A stretch of DNA of 16,963 bases from JACVCK01 sp041940385 (GTDB lineage Bacteria; Planctomycetota; Phycisphaerae; Phycisphaerales; UBA1924). A program made the position numbers and the translations under genes. The stretch is taken from positions 1-16,963 of the forward strand of contig JBGTSD010000070.1 of the NCBI GenBank assembly GCA_041940385.1, written 5' to 3'. Below, piece by piece: positions 7,174-14,296 of the stretch; position 1 is the stretch's first letter, and each line of letters begins with the position of its first letter. The notes below the pieces were generated by a model that saw only the letters and a list, made by a program, of their open reading frames with translations, made no database searches and was not told where the DNA came from.

Positions 7174-8536
7174 CATTCGCGGCCTCCAATGCGCGGCTCT
7201 GGTGCGTGTACGCGATCGGATTGGCGAGCACCGTGCGCGCGGCGCGCCTCAGCAGCGCTTCGAGCGGCTCGTCGCGCGCGGTGCGGTCGCGACGGGAGTG
7301 GTTGGCCCACGTCCGCGCCGCCTGGTGGAGCGCGCGGCGTTTGGACGGCGGCAGGCGGCGCAGCATGTCGGCTGGGGTCGCGAGGCGCGAGCGGGGGATG
7401 CGCAGCGACGAGAGGACGTGGAGGAGGCGCGCATCCTGCGCGCGGGGCGGGAGGATGTGCTCGGTCATGCCGGCGCGGGCGAACATCGGGCACGCGGCGC
7501 CCATGGACGCGACGGCCTCGGTGTGGATGGTCTGGGGCTCGGCGAGGTAGCGACGGACGAGGGCGGTGGCGCAGCCGCGGGCGCGGAAGCGGGGATCGAC
7601 GACGACGCGCGAGATGCAGCGGACCTCTTCGTTGAGTCGCTTCGTCGCGCTCGGCGAAGGCGGACTGTATCGCCCGGGCCAGGCGAGCTTGCGCCACGCG
7701 CCGTTGAGGGTGGGCATGGAGACGACGAGCGCGCCGACGAGTTCGCGCGTGGCGGGGTCGCGTGCGGCGAGGGTGAGCGTGCGCGTGGCCGGCGGCGCCG
7801 CGCGGTAGTGGAAGCGCGCGAGCGCGAGGTACGCATCGAAGGATGCGGGCTCGGTGAGGAATGGGCAGCGCGGCTCGGTCGGCGCGGGCGCGTCGAGGCG
7901 CGCCTCGCCGTCGAGCGAAAGGTGGATGTGCAGGTGCGGGGCGAGCACATCGGAGAGGTCGTCGTGCGAGGTCGCGGCGACGAGGCAGGTGTCGGGCGAC
8001 TGCACGATCGAGCGGCGGGCGCTCGCGGCGACGGAGCGGGCGGTGGGGCGGTCGAGCATCTGGAGGAACTCGTCGGCGAGGAGCGCGGCGGGCGAAGCGG
8101 AGCGGCGGGAGGCATCGAGCGCCAGCGCCAAGCGCAGGCGGTGACGCTGGCCCTCGGAGAGCTGAATCGGCTTGCGCGCAAACAGCGCGGCCTCTCCCAG
8201 GCCGCTGTGCGCGAGGATGCGCAGCGATTCGTCGAGCGGGCGCTTCAGGAGATCGACGATCGGGCGCGGCGAGAGGTTGATGGCGCCGAGGTCGATGGTC
8301 TCGACGCCAAGCTGGGAGAGGCGCGCGCCGATGGCGCGTACGAGCGTGGACTTGCCGGCGCCGCTGGGGCCGGTGACGAGGACGAGGCGCGCGGGGGAGA
8401 TTGGATCGAGGAGGCGCGCGCTGACTTCGGAAGCGAGGCGCTGGACGAGCGCATCGTCCGGGCGGAGGGTGTGCGGCGTGTCGTCGGGCAGCAGGCCGAA
8501 ACGCGCGAGCGCCGCGGCGGCGCGGGCGGTGGTCAT
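7163..8536 (-). CDS. ABC-type ATPase fused to GNAT acetyltransferase domain
   Basis: A 457-residue two-domain cytoplasmic protein. N-terminal ABC ATPase: Walker A GPSGAGKST (56-64), signature LSEGQ (126-130), Walker B ALLADEF with D155-E156, and the H-loop H191. C-terminal GNAT fold: strands at about 252-275, then VVVDPRFRARGCA (311-323), where R318-x-x-G321-x-A323 is the acetyl-CoA pyrophosphate loop. A basic helical tail follows (390-457). There are no membrane segments, so it is not a transporter. The architecture matches the small family known from archaea and some bacteria as ABC-type ATPase fused to a predicted acetyltransferase (COG2401, from memory); its substrate is unknown. I start at MTTARA: AAGGAG (complement of 8544-8549) lies 7 bases ahead and the start overlaps the preceding stop as TGATG, so it is co-translated with the helix-turn-helix gene. 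The 3' end overlaps the membrane-protein gene by 11 bases. Confidence 0.85.
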   Translation of the reverse strand: MTTARAAAALARFGLLPDDTPHTLRPDDALVQRLASEVSARLLDPISPARLVLVTGPSGAGKSTLVRAIGARLSQLGVETIDLGAINLSPRPIVDLLKRPLDESLRILAHSGLGEAALFARKPIQLSEGQRHRLRLALALDASRRSASPAALLADEFLQMLDRPTARSVAASARRSIVQSPDTCLVAATSHDDLSDVLAPHLHIHLSLDGEARLDAPAPTEPRCPFLTEPASFDAYLALARFHYRAAPPATRTLTLAARDPATRELVGALVVSMPTLNGAWRKLAWPGRYSPPSPSATKRLNEEVRCISRVVVDPRFRARGCATALVRRYLAEPQTIHTEAVASMGAACPMFARAGMTEHILPPRAQDARLLHVLSSLRIPRSRLATPADMLRRLPPSKRRALHQAARTWANHSRRDRTARDEPLEALLRRAARTVLANPIAYTHQSRALEAANVTQ

Positions 8537-8994
8537 CACGCGGCTCCTTTCAGCGGCGCGGCGTCGGCGAGCGCGTGGATGGCGTCGATGTGTCGGCGGA
8601 CGGTGTGGAGGGAGAGCCCGAGCGCGATGGAGGCGTCGCGCATGTTGAGGCCGCGGATCACCATGGCTTCCGCGACGCGCCGGCGATTCGGCGGCCAGGC
8701 GGCGGGGTCGGGCTCGGGGACGAGGCGGCGGAGGTCGGCGTCGGGTCGGACGACGCGTGCCGCGACGAGGAAGCGTGGGTGGAGGACGCGCTCCGAGAGG
8801 ATGCGGACACGGCGGCGGACGCTGCGCGGGTCCACGTCGAGGAGGCGGGCGATCTCGGCGACGGGCCGCGCCTGCTCGTAGACGGCGCGGAGGAGGGCGG
8901 CGTCGTCGGGGTCGAGCCACCGAGCGCGGCGGAGGATGGCGTCGATCTGGGCCTGGTCGGGGCGTTTTCGTCGATCCGGGGCGAGGGCGGGCAT
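8536..8994 (-). CDS. Small protein with two helix-turn-helix motifs (sigma region 4-like)
   Basis: A 152-residue basic protein, probably DNA-binding. HTH 1 is at about 44-66 (PVAEIARLLDVDPRSVRRRV), preceded by a helical stretch like that of sigma-70 region 4. HTH 2 is at about 117-139 (LNMRDASIALGLSLHTVRRH), like LuxR/sigma-4 type recognition helices. There is no sigma region 2, so it is not a full sigma factor. It could be a terminase small subunit, which often has HTH folds, or a transcription activator of the module; sequence alone does not decide. ATG 8994 has GGAG (complement of 9002-9005) 7 bases ahead. It is translationally coupled to the ATPase-acetyltransferase and diverges from the repressor gene across the dyad at 9053-9082. 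Confidence 0.75.
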   Translation of the reverse strand: MPALAPDRRKRPDQAQIDAILRRARWLDPDDAALLRAVYEQARPVAEIARLLDVDPRSVRRRVRILSERVLHPRFLVAARVVRPDADLRRLVPEPDPAAWPPNRRRVAEAMVIRGLNMRDASIALGLSLHTVRRHIDAIHALADAAPLKGAA

Positions 8995-9052
8995 GTCGGG
9001 GCTCCGGAAGGTGATCTGGGCTCAGAAATCCACGATTGAGTAAACCAACTCC

Positions 9053-9082
9053 CGAACATTTACCTTGCAAGGTGGACGTTCG
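9053..9082. promoter_or_regulatory. 30-base imperfect palindrome, probable repressor operator
   Basis: The two 15-base halves are CGAACATTTACCTTG and, on the other strand, CGAACGTCCACCTTG. They agree at 12 of 15 positions and all three differences are transitions. The inner 12 bases, ACCTTGCAAGGT (9062-9073), are a perfect palindrome. A further copy of the core half, GCAAGGTA, follows at 9082-9089. Position between divergent genes next to a LexA/CI-like repressor makes it the natural operator. The outer CGAAC/GTTCG arms recall Gram-positive-type LexA half-sites but at a much wider spacing. Confidence 0.6.
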
Positions 9083-9204
9083 CAAGGTATTTGTTTGGTA
9101 TGTCAACGATTCTGCGCACAGATGTGTCCTTGCGGACGGAATGGGCTCCCGAGAGCCCCCTCGGCGGTGGGTCGGGGACGACGCGGGCGGCACCGGCGCG
9201 GCGT

Positions 9205-9209
9205 GGAGG
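9205..9209 (+). promoter_or_regulatory. Shine-Dalgarno GGAGG that fixes the repressor start
   Basis: GGAGG lies 7 bases before ATG 9217. It favours METVGERM as the N-terminus, which places the helix-turn-helix at the very start of the protein as in most XRE-S24 repressors, over the 42-residue longer frame from TTG 9091. Confidence 0.75.
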
Positions 9210-9216
9210 CGTCCCG

Positions 9217-10032
9217 ATGGAGACGGTGGGCGAGCGGATGCGACGAGCGCGTCGGGAGCGCGGCCTGACGCTGGCGGACGTGGCCGAGCGCGTCGGCTGC
9301 GGCAAGTCGTGGCTCAGTCAGATCGAGAACGAGCGGCGCGGGCATCCTCCGGCGGAGGACTTGCTGCGGCGCATCGAAGCGGCGATCGGCGTGGCGCCGG
9401 GCGAGCTGGTGCGCGCCGCGGCGGTGCAGGTGATGCCGCGCGAGGTGCGCGAGGATGTGCGCCGACTCGAATCCATGGGTCGCGATGCGCGCCGGTTGGT
9501 GGATGCGATCCGTCGCTCGGGCGGTGTGGACGGCGCGTTCGCGAACGGTGAGCTGCAGCGCCTGGTGGAGGCGCTGGCGCCGGAGGACGGCTCGAACGTG
9601 GAATTGCTGGCGCTGAGCGCGCGCGTGCCGCTGATCAACAAGGTGGCGGCGGGGTACCCGCGCGAGTTCACCGATTTAGGCTACCCGGCGCGGGTGGCCG
9701 AGGAGTACGTGAGTGTGCCGGGCGTGACGGACGAGGACGCGTTCGCGGCTCGTGTGGTGGGGGACTCAATGGCGCCGCAGTACGTGGAGGGCGACGTCGT
9801 CGTGTTCAGCCCGGAACGCGACGCAACGGAAGGGAGCGACTGTTTCGTGCGTTTGGAGCGAGATTCGGAGACGACGTTCAAGCGGGTGTTCTTCGAGCGT
9901 GGAGAGGACGAGGGAGAGGAGCTGATCCGGCTGCAGCCGCTGAATCCGTCGTATCCGCCGCGGGTGCTGAGGAGGGAAGAAGTTGCGGGTTTGTACCCCG
10001 CGGTGAGTGTGATTCGGTCGGTGGGGAGGTAG
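9217..10032 (+). CDS. XRE-family / S24 (LexA/CI-like) self-cleaving repressor
   Basis: A 271-residue phage-type repressor. Residues 5-60 are an XRE/Cro-CI helix-turn-helix (TLADVAERVGCGKSWLSQIE). A helical linker follows, then an S24 peptidase domain. The cleavage site is Ala145-Gly146 in KVAAGYP, the catalytic Ser is S184 in GDSMAPQY, and the general-base Lys is K222 in TTFKRVFF. With all three elements present, RecA-stimulated self-cleavage after DNA damage, as known for LexA and lambda CI, is expected. It should bind the dyad at 9053-9082 and repress itself and the divergent helix-turn-helix/ATPase operon. Family members act as prophage repressors or host SOS regulators. The start is set by GGAGG at 9205-9209, leaving a leader of up to about 130 bases. 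The next gene follows on the same strand after 65 bases. Confidence 0.88.
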   Translation: METVGERMRRARRERGLTLADVAERVGCGKSWLSQIENERRGHPPAEDLLRRIEAAIGVAPGELVRAAAVQVMPREVREDVRRLESMGRDARRLVDAIRRSGGVDGAFANGELQRLVEALAPEDGSNVELLALSARVPLINKVAAGYPREFTDLGYPARVAEEYVSVPGVTDEDAFAARVVGDSMAPQYVEGDVVVFSPERDATEGSDCFVRLERDSETTFKRVFFERGEDEGEELIRLQPLNPSYPPRVLRREEVAGLYPAVSVIRSVGR

Positions 10033-10097
10033 ATTGTGCAACGCGGCGCGCTCGTGCGGGTAGCGGATATGGCTCCCGGGGATCGAAGGAGGCGCGC

Positions 10098-10886
10098 ATG
10101 TTCGATCCGGTCAGTCGGCGCGGGTTCGTGGGGTTGGCGACGGCGGCGGGGGCAATGCTGGTGACGCGTCGGTCGTGGGCGGCGCAGGCGTCCGCGGCGA
10201 GCGCGGGCGAGTGGTTCCCGACCACCGCGCCCGAGCGGGCGCGCGAGATGGTCGGCGCGAGCCACAACAACGTCGGTCGTGTGCGCGAGCTTCTCGCCGA
10301 GGATCGAGGCCTGTGTCTTGCGACGTGGGACTGGGGCTTCGGCGACTGGGAGAGCGCGCTCGGCGCGGCGAGCCACGTCGGCAACAAGGAGATCGCGGAG
10401 CTGCTGCTCGATCACGGCGCGCGGGCGGACCTCTTCGCGCTGGCGATGCTGGACCGTGTGGACGCGGTGCGCGCGGTGTGCCAGGCGTTGCCGGGTGTGC
10501 AGGGCGTGCGCGGGCCGCATGGATTCACGCTGCTGCATCATGCGCGCGCCGGCAAGGCGGAGCGGGTGCGGGAGTATCTCGAGAACCTGGGCGGCGCGGA
10601 CATCCGCGAGACGGACCTGGGCCTCGACGAGGCGGGCGCCGCGGCGTACGTCGGCGTGTACGCGGGCGGGGGCGTGAGTCTCGAGGTTCGTCCGGCGCGC
10701 AATGGCGGCGTCGAACTGCTGCGCGACGGCGGGACGGCGCGTCGGCTCAATCGCGTCGGCGAGCACACGTTCAGCCCGAGCGGGGCGCCGCAGGTCGAAG
10801 TGATGTTCGAGGTCGAGGGCTCGCGCGCGAGCGCGCTGTCGGTGATGCGCGGCAAGGAGCTGGTTCGCGCGCGTCGCGCGGGGTAG
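10098..10886 (+). CDS. Tat-exported ankyrin-repeat protein with DUF3471-like C-terminus
   Basis: A 262-residue protein. It opens with a twin-arginine signal, SRRGFVGLATAAGAMLV (6-22), and likely cleavage near SWAAQA (26-31), so it is exported folded to the periplasm. Residues 45-165 hold about three degenerate ankyrin units; the clearest is ALGAASHVGNKEIAELLLDHGARAD (87-111), with another ending FTLLHHARAGKAERVREYL (143-161). Residues 175-258 form a beta-rich module starting AAAYVGVYAGGGVSLEV that resembles DUF3471, often found at the ends of exported hydrolases. No enzymatic residues are visible, so a binding role is likely. AAGGAGG (10086-10092) lies 5 bases before the ATG. The gene ends 3 bases before the stop of the opposing lipoprotein gene. 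Confidence 0.78.
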   Translation: MFDPVSRRGFVGLATAAGAMLVTRRSWAAQASAASAGEWFPTTAPERAREMVGASHNNVGRVRELLAEDRGLCLATWDWGFGDWESALGAASHVGNKEIAELLLDHGARADLFALAMLDRVDAVRAVCQALPGVQGVRGPHGFTLLHHARAGKAERVREYLENLGGADIRETDLGLDEAGAAAYVGVYAGGGVSLEVRPARNGGVELLRDGGTARRLNRVGEHTFSPSGAPQVEVMFEVEGSRASALSVMRGKELVRARRAG

Positions 10887-10889
10887 CGG

Positions 10890-11813
10890 CTACTTCCACA
10901 TCTCGGCGAAGCCGCTCTTTTCGAGCAGTTCGCGCGGGTCGCGGCACTCGGTGATCTCGGCGATGGCCTTGGCCTTGTCCGCGGCGCGCTGGTGGTAGGC
11001 CTCGGCGATGAGGCAACCCATCGCGTAGCCCAGGTCCGGCGGGCGGCCGGCGAGCTTGTCGGCGTCGTGGACGTAGAGCCACGTGCCGAACTGGTTGTCG
11101 TCGAGATGATCGCGCATGTCGCGCCAGAGTTCGCGGGTGTGGGCGCGGGCGTAGTCGAGGGCGCGCTGGTTGATCGTGCCGCCGCTGGCGAGGAGGCCGA
11201 TGTAGTCGGCGCAGCCCTCGATCATGACCTGGTCGATGAGCGTGCGCTCGCCGCGGAACTGCTGCTGGTAGTGGACGGCCTCGTGCGCGACAATGAAGGG
11301 GATGGTGGCGGGCTGGTTGATGTCCATCTCCATGCCCATGATGATGCCCATCGGCTGCGACGTGCCGCCGGAGTTGAAGGCGCCGATGACGAAGTAGGCG
11401 TCGGGGAAGACGGCGTCGGGGTAGATCTCCTTGAACTTGTGGAACGCGGCGCGGATAGCGGGTTCCTGGTCCATGACGGCGAGGGAATTGGCGCGTGCGG
11501 CCTCGTAGTCGGCGCGCCGGGCGCGCACGGTCTTTGCAAGATGCTCCGCGGAGCGGATGCGGTGCGCGGTGAACCCTTCGACGCCGGGCGTGGCGGGATC
11601 GAGGTACATCGTCTGCAGCGCGTGCGCGAGCTCCTCGTCGGTCCCGTCGATCGCGCTGTCGAACGCGGCCCAGAAGCGCGGGATGTCCTCGGTGACGAAT
11701 CGGGACTCGTCGGGGTTCGGGACGGGGTCGCGCGCCTGGAAGGTGGTGGAGCCGGCGCACGCGGCGAGCGATGTGAACGCGACGAGCGCGACGAAGGAGG
11801 TGGTCAGGCGCAT
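10890..11813 (-). CDS. Lipoprotein with HExxH zinc-metalloprotease motif (DUF2268-like)
   Basis: A 307-residue predicted lipoprotein. The signal peptide ends in the lipobox LAAC with C19 as the lipidated residue. The zinc site HEAVH is at 177-181 in IPFIVAHEAVHYQQ, followed 18 residues later by E199 in MIEGCADYIG, the usual spacing for a gluzincin third ligand. This combination resembles the predicted Zn-dependent proteases of DUF2268, of unknown substrate. The rest is helical and soluble. It should sit on a membrane facing the periplasm. No clear Shine-Dalgarno precedes the ATG at 11813; the signal peptide supports this start. It diverges from cydA across 126 bases and converges on the ankyrin gene with a 3-base gap, leaving no room for a dedicated terminator. 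Confidence 0.8.
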   Translation of the reverse strand: MRLTTSFVALVAFTSLAACAGSTTFQARDPVPNPDESRFVTEDIPRFWAAFDSAIDGTDEELAHALQTMYLDPATPGVEGFTAHRIRSAEHLAKTVRARRADYEAARANSLAVMDQEPAIRAAFHKFKEIYPDAVFPDAYFVIGAFNSGGTSQPMGIIMGMEMDINQPATIPFIVAHEAVHYQQQFRGERTLIDQVMIEGCADYIGLLASGGTINQRALDYARAHTRELWRDMRDHLDDNQFGTWLYVHDADKLAGRPPDLGYAMGCLIAEAYHQRAADKAKAIAEITECRDPRELLEKSGFAEMWK

Positions 11814-11939
11814 GGGGTAAGGTGTACGACAAGCTGGGCAACGGGTTTCAGGGCATCCGGTAGAACCGGAATGATTGCGTTCCTACCGTAACCAGCGGCG
11901 AAGGTGGCTCGCCAGACGCCGCGTTTGGAGGATGCCGCG
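11814..11939. promoter_or_regulatory. Divergent region upstream of cydAB and the metalloprotease lipoprotein
   Basis: A 126-base gap. It contains one perfect interrupted palindrome, TCCGGT-AGA-ACCGGA (11856-11870), that could be an operator for either gene. I find no match to the FNR box (TTGAT-N4-ATCAA) or the Rex box (TTGTGAA-N4-TTCACAA), the regulators usual for cyd operons. No convincing -35/-10 pair is seen. Confidence 0.35.
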
Positions 11940-13280
11940 ATGGACGATCTGCTGATCGCCCGGCTCCAGATGGCGTTCAGTCTGGGCTTCCACATCATCT
12001 TCGCGGCGATCGGGATCGCGGCGCCGGTGTTCATGGTGATCGCGGAGTTCGTGTGGATCCGCAGCGGCGCGGCGCACGCGCGGGCGCTGGCGAAGCTGTG
12101 GGCGCGGGGGACGGCGATCTTCTTCGCGGTGGGCGCGGTGTCGGGGACTGTGCTGAGCTTTGAGTTGGGCTTGCTCTGGCCGCGCTTCATGGAGCACGCG
12201 GGCGGCATCATCGGCGCGCCGTTCGGGCTCGAGGGCTTCGCGTTCTTCACCGAGGCGATCTTCCTCGGGATCTATCTGTACGCGTGGGACCGTGTCGGCC
12301 GGTGGGCGCACCTCGGCGCCGGCGTGATGGTGGCGATCAGCGGCGCCGCGAGCGCGCTGTTCGTCATCATGGTCAACGGCTGGATGAACGCGCCGGAGGG
12401 ATTCACGTTCGATCCGGCGACGAACAGGTTCAGCGACATCGATCCGGTCGACGCGATGTTCAACCAGGCGTGGCTGCCGCAGGCCGTGCACATGCTGATC
12501 GCGGCGTACATGGCGACGGGATTCGCCGCCGCGGCGCTGCACGCGATCCGGCTGCTCAAGCATCCCGATAGCCGCATTCATCGTCTGGGGCTGGCGATCA
12601 CGATGGCGGTGGGGACGTCCGCGGCGATCATCCAGCCGCTCGCCGGCGACTGGGCGGCGAAGGTGATCGTGCAGCGTCAGCCGGTGAAGTTCGCGGCGAT
12701 GGAGGGTCACTTCCGCACGGAGCGCGGAGCGCCGCTGCGCATCGGAGGGATTCCCAACGAAGAGACGATGGAGACGCCGTACGCGATTGAGATTCCACGC
12801 CTGATGTCGTTCCTCGCCGACTTCGATTTCAACTCGGAGGTCAAGGGGCTGGAGGAGTGGCCGCGCGACGAGTGGCCGCCGGTGGCGATCACGCACATCT
12901 CGTTCCAGGTGATGGTGGGTTGCGGGATGATCATGCTGGGGACGGGTCTGTGGTGGATGGTGGACACGTGGCGGCGGCGGAAGAGGCCGCAGGCGCCGCC
13001 GAAGCGCGCGCTGCTGTGGCTGATTCTCTGCTGCGCGCCGCTGGGGTTCGTCGCGATCGAGGCGGGGTGGATCGTGACGGAGGTCGGGCGTCAGCCGTGG
13101 ATCATCCAGGACGTGATGCGGACCGCGGACGCCGTGACGCGCGTGGAGGGTCTGGGGCCGCGCTTCATCGCGTTCATGGCGGTGTACGCGCTCCTGTCGG
13201 TGGTGCTCGTGGTGATGATGCGCTCGCAGGTGCTGGGCAGCCCGTTATCCGTGGAGGAGGCGCGCGATGACGGGCATTGA
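11940..13280 (+). CDS. cydA: Cytochrome bd-type quinol oxidase subunit I
   Basis: The 446-residue subunit I oxidises membrane quinol and passes electrons to hemes b558, b595 and d, reducing oxygen to water. It is a polytopic inner-membrane protein. Haem ligands are visible by position: H18 (GFHIIFA), H184 (QAVHML) and M325 (SFQVMVG). Conserved acids E98 and E105 lie in GLEGFAFFTEAIF. The quinol-site K250 and E255 are in VKFAAMEGHF, and the family signature GRQPW is at 383-387. The loop after it is short, so this is the short Q-loop class that includes the cyanide-insensitive oxidases. I start at MDDLLIARLQM because GGAGG (11927-11931) is 8 bases ahead; a 12-residue longer frame lacks one. It overlaps cydB by 14 bases, so both are one operon. 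Confidence 0.95.
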   Translation: MDDLLIARLQMAFSLGFHIIFAAIGIAAPVFMVIAEFVWIRSGAAHARALAKLWARGTAIFFAVGAVSGTVLSFELGLLWPRFMEHAGGIIGAPFGLEGFAFFTEAIFLGIYLYAWDRVGRWAHLGAGVMVAISGAASALFVIMVNGWMNAPEGFTFDPATNRFSDIDPVDAMFNQAWLPQAVHMLIAAYMATGFAAAALHAIRLLKHPDSRIHRLGLAITMAVGTSAAIIQPLAGDWAAKVIVQRQPVKFAAMEGHFRTERGAPLRIGGIPNEETMETPYAIEIPRLMSFLADFDFNSEVKGLEEWPRDEWPPVAITHISFQVMVGCGMIMLGTGLWWMVDTWRRRKRPQAPPKRALLWLILCCAPLGFVAIEAGWIVTEVGRQPWIIQDVMRTADAVTRVEGLGPRFIAFMAVYALLSVVLVVMMRSQVLGSPLSVEEARDDGH

Positions 13281-14295
13281 GCTGCACGAGTCGACGGCGG
13301 TCGTGATGGTCGTCGCGCTGCTCGCGTACGCGCTGCTCGGCGGCGCGGACTTCGGCGCGGGCGTGTGGGACCTTCTGGCCACCGGGCCGCGCAAGCGGGA
13401 GCAGCGCGAGCGGCTGCAGCGGGCGATCGGCCCGATCTGGGAGGCGAATCATGTCTGGCTGATCGTGGTGATCGTCGTGCTCTTCGTGTGCTTCCCGCCG
13501 GCGTTTCGCGCGCTGGGCGAGGGGTTGCACGTGTGCCTGACGCTGATGCTCTTCGGCATCGTGCTGCGCGGGTCGGCGTTCGTTTTCCGCGCCTACTCGG
13601 ACGACGAGTCGCGCTTTGCGGGCGTGTGGGGGCGGGTGTTCTCGGCGTCGAGCGTGTTCACGCCGATCATGCTCGGCGCCGCGTTGGCGGCGATGGCGTC
13701 GGGCGCGCTGACGTTCGACGACGACGGCCGTTTCGCCGGCAGCCAGTGGACGACGTGGCTCGCGCCGTTCCCGATGGCGGTGGGGGTGTTCGTGCTGTGC
13801 GCGTTCGCGCACCTCGCGGCGGTGTACCTCTGCGTCGAGATCCGCGACGACGAGGCGCTGCGTGCGGACTTCCGTCGGCGGGCGTGGTGGAGCGCCGGAG
13901 CGATGTTCGTGGCGGGGGGCGCGGCGCGGCTCTTCGCGTCCGGCGGCGCGCCGGAGTTCGCGTCGAGGCTGATGGGCTCGTGGTGGTCGCTGCCGCTGAG
14001 TCTGGGCGCGGGCGCGCTGCTGCTCGCGAGCGCCCTTGCGCTGGCCAGGGGGCTGTGGGGCCTTGCGCGGTTGTGCTCGGCGGGCGTGGTGACGCTGCTG
14101 GTCGCCGGCTTCGGCGCGGCCCAATGGCCCTGGCTGGTCCGCCCGGAGGCGAGTGTCGACAACGCCGCGGCGCCGGACGCGACGCACACGATCGTGCTCG
14201 CCGCGCTCGGCGCCGGGTCGTTGATCCTGATTCCGTCTCTGATCTACCTGATGCGGATCTTCAAGGGCGAGCGGTCGTTCGCGCTGCTCAAGTAG
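13267..14295 (+). CDS. cydB: Cytochrome bd-type quinol oxidase subunit II
   Basis: The 342-residue partner of CydA is needed for assembly and stability of the oxidase and has no redox cofactor in most members. Signatures are GGADFGAGVWDLL (25-37) and GPIWEANHVWLI (55-66). The protein has around eight to nine hydrophobic helices across its length, normal for the family. GGAGGAGG (13253-13260) lies inside the end of cydA, 6 bases before the ATG, supporting coupled translation. No cydX-like small gene and no cydCD follow: the next gene is on the other strand and the two stops are one base apart. Confidence 0.95.
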   Translation: MTGIELHESTAVVMVVALLAYALLGGADFGAGVWDLLATGPRKREQRERLQRAIGPIWEANHVWLIVVIVVLFVCFPPAFRALGEGLHVCLTLMLFGIVLRGSAFVFRAYSDDESRFAGVWGRVFSASSVFTPIMLGAALAAMASGALTFDDDGRFAGSQWTTWLAPFPMAVGVFVLCAFAHLAAVYLCVEIRDDEALRADFRRRAWWSAGAMFVAGGAARLFASGGAPEFASRLMGSWWSLPLSLGAGALLLASALALARGLWGLARLCSAGVVTLLVAGFGAAQWPWLVRPEASVDNAAAPDATHTIVLAALGAGSLILIPSLIYLMRIFKGERSFALLK

Positions 14296-14296
14296 C

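Larger units (their letters stand above)
8995..9216. promoter_or_regulatory. Divergent control region of the HTH gene and the LexA-like repressor
   Basis: This 222-base gap is the longest in the window. Its middle (about 9026-9115) is clearly more AT-rich than the surroundings, as expected for back-to-back promoters. A poor rightward candidate is TTGCAA (9066-9071) with TATTTG (9088-9093), 16 bases apart and overlapping the dyad. The frame of the repressor is open across 9091-9216 with TTG and ATG codons at 9091 and 9100, but they lack a Shine-Dalgarno, so I treat that stretch as leader. Confidence 0.5.

Noticed and set aside
7861..8881. Open plus-strand frames opposite the ATPase-acetyltransferase gene
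   Set aside because: They are antisense to a gene with strong motif support and consist of low-complexity Arg/Gly/Glu.
8537..9193. Upstream extension of the ATPase-acetyltransferase frame
   Set aside because: It reads as Arg/Pro-rich sequence antiparallel to nothing conserved and overlaps the HTH gene in another frame. The ATG at 8536 has AAGGAG and stop-start coupling.
9091..9216. N-terminal extension of the repressor from TTG 9091 or ATG 9100
   Set aside because: No Shine-Dalgarno precedes it, it begins just after the operator dyad, it has no XRE homology, and GGAGG with ATG 9217 is far better.
4883..10032. Complete prophage
   Set aside because: No integrase, attachment-site repeats, portal, capsid, tail or lysis genes were seen. 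Only packaging and regulatory functions are present.
11876..11892. Possible FNR/CRP-like site TTGCG...CGTAA upstream of cydA
   Set aside because: The half-sites differ, the spacing is 7 instead of 4-6 bases, and the TTGAT consensus is absent.
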